A stretch of DNA of 64,000 nt, taken from contig JALMQS010000264.1 in NCBI GenBank assembly GCA_024734495.1, forward strand, positions 310,001 to 374,000, read 5' to 3'. This DNA comes from Forficula auricularia. Taxonomy: Eukaryota; Arthropoda; Insecta; Dermaptera; Forficulidae. The position numbers and the translations under genes were made by a program. Positions 57,930 through 64,000 of this stretch are shown here, piece by piece (the stretch's first letter is position 1; each line of letters opens with the position of its first letter). The notes under the pieces were generated by a model, which was not told the origin of the DNA, made no database searches, and was given only the letters and a program-made list of their open reading frames with translations.

Positions 57930-58100
57930 CTTAGTAACTTGGATATTGTATTGTATCTAACTTTCTGAGATTTGGCTCGTGATCCCGGCTTCTTTCCTTC
58001 TACTCTGTTCTTTTCATGATGGAGGGGCCAGCCCATACAGGCCTTTAGGGGATGGACCTTCTGGTGTATCTCCTTCTCACATCAATATCATTAAAAAAAG
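57930..58100 (+). mobile_element. A-tailed retroposon-like repeat, copy 1
   Basis: Block from ACTTAGTAACTTGGATATTG through GATGGAGGGGCC and GGACCTTCTGGTGTATCTCC, ending ATATCATTAAAAAAA. The second copy is at 62871-63055 on the opposite strand with the same end and an A tail, so it is SINE- or LINE-like. No tRNA promoter was identified inside. Confidence 0.55.
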
Positions 58101-59039
58101 GTTAATTTTGGTTTTCAATTTTTCAGGCGGTGATAAGACCACCAAATGATTCTACTTAAATTAAAATTTGGAAAAATTATTTAAATTATTTTATTCTCTT
58201 TTTATTTTCGTCAAATAAGAAGAAATTTAGATATGTAGCTATTAAAGCTTGTATTTTGTGAATTTAAGATAAAAGCCGATAGAAACGTTTTAGTTATATC
58301 GTACTATTTGTTAGTGATCAATAAATAATTATAATTAATTATGTGCGATTTCAACTCTTTAGAACAAATTCGGTATCTCAAGTCTTTTGGAAGATTTATC
58401 ATTTTCCTGTTACCTACCTGGTCTCTAGGATGATCGAAGAGTTGAATTCACTGGTTATTCAGCTAGTAATATACCAAATATATATATATTAGGTAGGGAA
58501 TCCTCAGTATGCCTGTCTGACCTGCACTTGGTCGGCTTATTGTGGACTTCTGGTAAAGTTTTTTTTTTTTTGAAAAATTCATTTCAATATTTTGAATATA
58601 TTTTTGACTTCTTACTAGTTTAAATCAGACTCTACGATAAGGGACCGGACTGATTTATAGATTTAAGATAAGGAACGAATTTGATTATAGCGTAGTCTTC
58701 AAGTGTGAAAAACTGATAAGTTTCAGCACTTAAAAAAATAAAATTTTTTTGCTTAACTAATGAAAACTTCTTCATTTAATATAATTGATAATACATATTA
58801 TTAAGACGTAAAAAATATATTCTGTAATAAATAATTAAATAAATACTAGAAAATATATTACGTTTATTTAAAGTTATAATTATTTAGTGAATGATATATT
58901 TTGATTTTAAATGAGGCTTTGCCTGGCTCCCGGGCGAACCGAATAAATTTTTTTCTTTTATATCTATTTAAAATTCCATTTATAAATGGAGAAATTCTCC
59001 CGAAACGTTTTCGTTTTATTAAGCTTTTGAAGATTATAT
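58101..59039. other. AT-rich spacer
   Basis: A partial family D arm lies at 58275-58345 (ending AACTCTT) and a family G hammerhead 3' half at 58987-59010. No gene. Confidence 0.4.
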
Positions 59040-59400
59040 TGATTATGATATTATTAATATTTTAAAATATATAAAGTAGAGAGCTCTCGTATGGGAGCCC
59101 GACGCCCTTTTTAACCGACTTTGAGGAGGAGGTTATCAATTGAAAGAAATGTCTGTTTTTTTTGTGTTTGTCCGTTGATTTTTCTTTACCATGTCGACCG
59201 ATTTCGATTATTTTTTTGCATTTGGGTTCATTATAGTCGCCGATTGGTCTCGTCTAAATATCATTGGTATTGGACTTTGTTTGTTATGTATGTTCATTGT
59301 TCATGCATAACTTCTTTGTTGATGGACCGATTTCGATGATTCCTTTTTTATTGGAATTAGGGGTAGTACCATATTAATTTGGTCAAATTCTGATGATATG
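59040..59400 (+). repeat. Arthropod-type AACCGACTT/GGAGGAGG repeat
   Basis: TTTTTAACCGACTTTGAGG, then GGAGGTTATCAATTG, a T-rich run and two GACCGATTTCGAT phrases. This signature is common in arthropod interspersed repeats; the class is not assigned. A 72-codon frame here is not credible. Confidence 0.5.
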
Positions 59401-59514
59401 ATCAATGACAAAATAACGGAAATCTCCAATTCTTATGTGAAAATAATCGAAATTATAATTAATAAAATCTTTTTAAGTTAGGAGATGATTTTTTTTTTAT
59501 GAATTGAATTTTAT

Positions 59515-60010
59515 TATCAATTTCCGAGATCAATCGACTTGATTGGGGAATAATGGAATTGAAATAATTATCGGAAAAGAGGTTTTTTATCTAATTAGAT
59601 TTTTCCTCTTATTAAAAACAAGGACTAAAGATGAATAAGGACACTCGATGGCGGAGAAGTAATCTCCGGAATCGAAGCAAAAATACAATGTATACATTAA
59701 TTAATGTAAAATAATTGGTTTAATAAAATTTATAAAAAAAAAAATTATCTTTAATGATTAATTATTAGTCATTATCAATTTCCGAGGAGAATAGGGGGAA
59801 AAATGGGGGACGAATAATGGAATTATAAATTATCGGAAAAGAAGTTTTTTTATTTAATTAGTTTTTTCCTCTATAAAAACAAGGACTAAAAAGATGATCA
59901 AGGACAGTCGATGGTGGAGAAGTAATCTCCGAAGTCGAAGCTCAAATACAATGTATACATTAATTCATGTAAAATAATTGGTTTAATAATAATAAAATAT
60001 CAATTTCCGA
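59515..60010 (+). repeat. Two 261-bp tandem units with hammerhead-like core
   Basis: Units share TATCGGAAAAGA, AACAAGGACTAAA, GGAGAAGTAATCTCCG and ATACAATGTATACATTAATT. Within each, a GGAGA-AGTAA-TCTCC stem is followed by GAA and TCGAAGC, preceded by TCGATGG, in the position of a hammerhead box I. The distant inverted copy at 21025-21115 has GAAATC, closer to the consensus. Confidence 0.6.
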
Positions 60011-60094
60011 TTTCTTCGCCCGAATCTTTCTCTTACGAGATGCATGCAAGGTATTATTATAAGTCGCTATTCTTAACATCACTAAAAAGAGAAA

Positions 60095-60525
60095 AATAAA
60101 AATAATTTTTAGAGAAAAAACCTATACTTCAAAAAAATTAAATGCAACAACTAAAATAATTAGAACTCAAAAATAAAATAAAATTCACTAAAAGGTATAA
60201 AATAATTATCTTATTTAGTTACAACTAAACGATGAAATTTTTCCATGAAATCACTATTGGAAGTCGGTGCCAAACATACATTTTATGAATCGGACTCGAT
60301 GGATCTTACTTAGTACGTTTGGCGGGTAATGAAGACAACATGGCGTAAGCTCGCTAATATAGTTTATTTGGCACCGACTTCAAAAACTAATTTCATCGAT
60401 TATTTGTAACTAAATTAGATAATATTTTATTTTATACCTTTTAGTGCATTTTATTTTATTTTTGAGTTCTTCTTATTTTAGTTGTTGCATTTAATTTTTT
60501 TGATGTCGGTTTTTTTTTCTAAAAA
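60095..60525. mobile_element. Palindrome with GGCACCGACTTC ends facing inward
   Basis: Arms of about 165 bp: TTAAATGCAACAACTAAAAT and TTTTAGTTGTTGCATTTAA blocks mirror, with GAAGTCGGTGCC/GGCACCGACTTC nearest the spacer at 60270-60370. Non-coding; possibly two head-to-head repeat copies. Confidence 0.65.
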
Positions 60526-60949
60526 TTATTTATGGAATATTATTATGTTTTTTATCTAGGAGAAAGTTGCCTGGTTTGCGTTGCAGATTATTTTTGGGAT
60601 ATTATTAGGTGAGTCAATGTGATAGCATTTGAATATTGGAACTCCATAATTAGTTCCATTGATAACAATTCATTCTATAATCTTACTATTATTTTGACTG
60701 TCATACATCAATTAGAACACCATTTTAATGTTTATTTATTTATACATTATCAAACAATAATATATTTTTACTTTTTCCTTATTAAGTAAAATAAAATACA
60801 TAGAATTAGGCTGATTTTTTTTTATTTAATTCACTTTAAAATGTCTGTGTGGATGTGCATAAAAGTACCTATTTTTAATAACATTTTAGGGAAAGCGGTG
60901 TAGGTTTATAATGAAACATATTTAAAAAATTATAAAGGGTTGGAATTAG

Positions 60950-61030
60950 TGGCACAAAAGTCTTTTGTATAAACTCCTGATGATGGGCTAAAAAACCCGA
61001 AATATATAGAGTGCCTATCCAGTTAATTCA
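60950..61030 (+). ncRNA. Hammerhead-like motif, family C
   Basis: CTGATGA (60977-60983), T, GGG...CCC stem (60985-60998) and GAAA (60999-61002), then TATATAGAG. The core boxes are intact, but helix II is short and the cleavage triplet is unclear. Confidence 0.4.
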
Positions 61031-61542
61031 AACTTATATCTTGTAAGTTAATAAGAAATATACAACTTATGTCTATTTTTTTGCCCCGAAATCGAAAATT
61101 GTATTAAAATATTAATCGAATGATTTTTTTGGGGAGGGGGGGGGGGAAGAAGGATCGAATTTTTTGTCGGGAGCGAAATAAATTTTTTTTTTTATGATTG
61201 TGGGTGAGGTATTTTTGTAAAGATGTTATTAAATAGAATTAGGTTTATATTAAAAAAAATTCACTTTAAAATGACAGTCTTAAATTCGGTATTTTTAGGT
61301 ACTTTTTGTACCTGACAGCGTTTGGAAATGGCTTAAATTAAAATTTTGAAAAAAAATCCAAATTTTTCTCTTATTCTCTCATTATCAACGACAAATTAGT
61401 ACATCGTTGATGTCTAAGATATGTTTGAATCATTTTTATGCTGACTCTCAGGGCCGGCTGAAGTATTGAAAGAATTCACTGAGGGACAGGTCATTCAACT
61501 AATAATCCTTAAATCAAGTAAAGAAAAAAAAATATATATATA

Positions 61543-61606
61543 TATAAAATTCTAGGTAGGTTTCACCCTTGTTACTTTTTTTAGTGAAACCTACCTAGAA
61601 TTTTAT
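61543..61606. repeat. Hairpin with 24-bp perfect arms
   Basis: TATAAAATTCTAGGTAGG and its complement enclose a short spacer ending in a T run. It could be a MITE remnant. Confidence 0.75.
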
Positions 61607-62756
61607 ATTTTTTAAAAAGTTTTTTTTTAAATTTAAAAATTTTTTTTTTAGTTGATTTAAATATATTTCACGAAGAACCTCCACAATTCCCCTTAAAAAA
61701 TTAATAATCCTTATCCTTATAAATAAATATAAAATTAAAAGGCCTTTTTTCTTCTCATACCCTCAGTATTCTAGCCCGGCTCTCATTTGACCGGCTTATT
61801 GTTTCTTTTTAATGTTTTTTAATCAGAATATCCATTAATAGGAAAATTAAATACCGAGGAATATCATGGTTGAGGGGAGGTTCTATACTACCTTCTATTT
61901 GTGGATCAGACCCCGTGTGGTCAGCAAGGATTCTTCTCACTTTCTACATAAATAGTAAATTCAATTTGCATTGTATTGATTTCTAACTTGAGCAAATTGT
62001 CTCCGCCCTAAAGGCTTAATTCTATCACTCATTTGAAGGGTAAAAATAAGAACTTGACCACTTGTTCAAATATACATAGTGTATTGAGTAATCGATAACG
62101 AATCGAGGTGCTTGAATATTTCATTGCCCTTTGATTTGGAATTTTTCGCTTTTTTCCTCTTATATATACAATATAGATCTATCAGAGAGAGATAATAAGT
62201 ATTATATCAATCAATAGATATACAGTGGCGCTTGGATGCAATTGATGAGGAAAAGATATGAATCATTAAATTATATAATCTTTTTTTTGTTGTGTTATAT
62301 ACTACTCATTAAAAAAAATCTGTCTCTATTCATTCCACAGTAATTTCCGATTTGGTTTTATAATATTTAATAATTTATTAATTTTAATAATATGAATTTT
62401 ATCCAAAACTTGCCGAAAATTAATTTTGCACATGAATTAAAGATTTTGGTTAGCTAGCCATACAAAATTATATTGAATTGCTAGGTAGGTTAATGACGGC
62501 GTTCATTAAAAGATGGCGCCTCACGTTATTTATAAACAATACTGTTTTATATACATATATTATAACACTCTGGTCTCCTTTCAAGCAGAATATATATACA
62601 TTCATACATAGGGGCGGGTGTATGTTTTTTTGTTTTTATTTTATAGGAAATCCAATATTAAAATTGAGAACAGGTTGTCATCTATTAGATCTGAGATAGA
62701 ATGAATTATTTTTAATCACCTATATGAGTATATATATATATTAGTATGGTTGCTTT
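61607..62756. other. AT-rich spacer
   Basis: A GGGCCGGCTGAAGTATTG phrase upstream (61452) and AGTATTCTAGCCCGGCTC at 61767 may be ends of a degraded Harbinger- or hAT-like element. Otherwise nothing recognised. Confidence 0.35.
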
Positions 62757-62852
62757 TACTTCCGTGGGAATCGAACCCGAGTGCTATAATTAGCAATCTG
62801 TGCTACCCTGTAAAGTGAACCTCACTCGGGTTCGATTCCCGAAAGAGTAAAA
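62757..62852. repeat. Inverted pair of tRNA-like B boxes
   Basis: Two perfect B boxes GGTTCGATTCC face each other (minus at 62767-62777, plus at 62829-62839) within 33-bp inverted arms (CTTTTACT...AACCCGAGTG). A minus-strand D-arm-like TAGC/GCTA hairpin lies between, but A-to-B spacing (28 nt) is shorter than in a tRNA. Probably a head-to-head SINE remnant. Confidence 0.5.
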
Positions 62853-62870
62853 GCTCAATCCTTCTTTTTT

Positions 62871-63055
62871 TCTTTTTTTTTTTTTTAATGATATTGATGT
62901 GAGAAGGAGATACACCAGAAGGTCCATCCCCAAAAGGCCTGTATGGGATGGCCCCTCCATCGTGAAAATAAAAGAGTAGAAGGAAAGAATCCGGGATCAC
63001 GAGTCAAATCTCAGAGAGTTAGATACAATCCAATTCACTAAGTTTTTTAAGGGCT
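62871..63055 (-). mobile_element. A-tailed retroposon-like repeat, copy 2
   Basis: Complement of 57930-58100 with high identity (GATGGAGGGGCCATCCC, GGACCTTCTGGTGTATC). Its 3' end abuts an A-rich tail (plus-strand T run at 62863-62886). Confidence 0.6.
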
Positions 63056-64000
63056 TCGAGCAGTGGTAAATTCTCCGGGCGATAAATTAGGTTAAATTTA
63101 TCTCCCACTTCTGATATATAATTAAAAATAATCTATTCCATCTCGGATCTGGCACATGACAACCTCTTGTGATTTTATTAGAAAATTAAAAATAATTTTT
63201 TAACTGCAAATGTCATATATCAAAATTTTGATTAAATATAATTTTTCTCTATTAATTTTAGATCAAAAGAATTAAAAAATAGATTAAATTTGCGGATATC
63301 TATTTATTTTAAAATATCACGATTTCTCCAGAAGAACTTGAGCTAATAACTTGAAATTTGGTATAAAAGCTAGTTTTAAGAGGTTTATAAGTACTTTATA
63401 CTTATGCCACTAAGCAGGTCGAGTAATAGAGATTTATTAATTTATTATTCATTCAAAATTAAAAAAAAATCAAATTATAAAAGGGTTAAAGGAGAAAAAA
63501 CTTGTAAAATCAATCATGATTTTTTTACATCTTAAAAAAGAGGGGGGGGGGGGGCAAAAATCCCAAATTTAAAATTTTCGACTTTATTTCTTGTAAAACA
63601 TTTTTGGTGATAAACGATTACATCCACAAAATTGTATAAAAATAGATCATGATCATTGGATTTCAAAAGAGAAGGATGAAAAAAATCCAACATTTTGAAA
63701 TTTAAATAATATGTACCTACAATTTACATATATGTATTATGTATATAATAGGAATTTTTTTTAAATATAGATTATTACCAGAAAGCTAAAATTGAGAAAC
63801 CGAAAGATCTAAGCTGAATTTGGGGAGTAAAAATACAGGACCCCCAAGCTATAAATAAATTTGAATGCGTAGTTGATAAATTTATATAACAAATAAAATA
63901 GTAGATAATTTAAATTCATTTTTTCTGACCTTGCACCTCTTTGGTAAGGAGTTCATCATGGTTATGATGAGTTAATCTATGGTTTATTATGATAGGCAGA
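63056..64000. other. AT-rich spacer
   Basis: No gene or element ends. A 13-G run lies at 63542-63554. Confidence 0.45.

Noticed and set aside
3697..61002. CRISPR array or bacterial operon
   Set aside because: Repeats are palindromic or tandem without regular unique spacers, and there is no prokaryotic gene organisation.

Overview
This looks like intergenic or intronic DNA from an AT-rich arthropod nuclear genome. The evidence is pervasive A/T-rich spacer, 8-bp-duplicated hAT elements, Helitron ends, palindromic MITEs, an errantivirus-like envelope relic, and the arthropod-type AACCGACTT/GGAGGAGG repeat signature at 59 kb. Frequent TAGGTAGG runs resemble aphids and relatives, but that is only a weak guess. 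There is no intact protein-coding gene. The longest open frames are under 150 codons and nearly all look like chance or transposon debris. A 100-N assembly gap lies at 23759-23858.

The dominant content is transposable elements, many nested. (1) A rich set of hammerhead ribozyme (HHR) motifs: CTGANGA, a short helix II, GAAA, then a GTC-type cleavage triplet. They sit mostly inside palindromes with one HHR on each strand, or in tandem arrays. The best copies are at 53374-53427, 30792-30831 and 4568-4602. Related or decayed copies lie near 1.0, 3.7, 4.4, 6.4, 17.3, 19.8, 21.1, 25.9, 27.1-28.0, 35.0-35.3, 40.8, 45.9, 54.4, 58.3, 59.6-59.9 and 61.0 kb. HHRs of this kind are known from Penelope-like retroelements and retrozyme-type small elements; no reverse transcriptase is visible here, so these would be non-autonomous. 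(2) hAT elements with target-site duplications (18760-19350, 26678-27523, 57436-57680, 42564-43323, 8736-9685 nested in 8706-10104, and a CAGTGGCGG family at 31.0, 36.1 and 36.5 kb). (3) Helitrons (13415-13633, about 40884-41845, plus stray 3' ends). (4) Harbinger-like and pogo-like MITEs. (5) Large foldback elements, including a near 1-kb palindrome at 47463-48460. (6) tRNA-derived SINE-like units at 2.6, 32.5, 37.5 and 62.8 kb.

The one protein-coding relic with clear character is a frameshifted envelope-like gene on the minus strand at 22811-23757, cut by the gap and followed by a probable LTR (about 22200-22722). A few short open segments bounded by good splice signals (42015-42110, 48588-48661, 52933-52998 on plus; 54045-54086 on minus) could be exons of host genes with long introns. 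None is recognised and all are tentative.

The most interesting pattern is the repeated coupling of self-cleaving ribozyme motifs with palindromic architecture across several sequence-unrelated families, together with HHR-bearing tandem repeats of about 75, 84 and 261 bp. All structure calls were made by eye; covariance-model searches and genome-wide copy counts would settle them.
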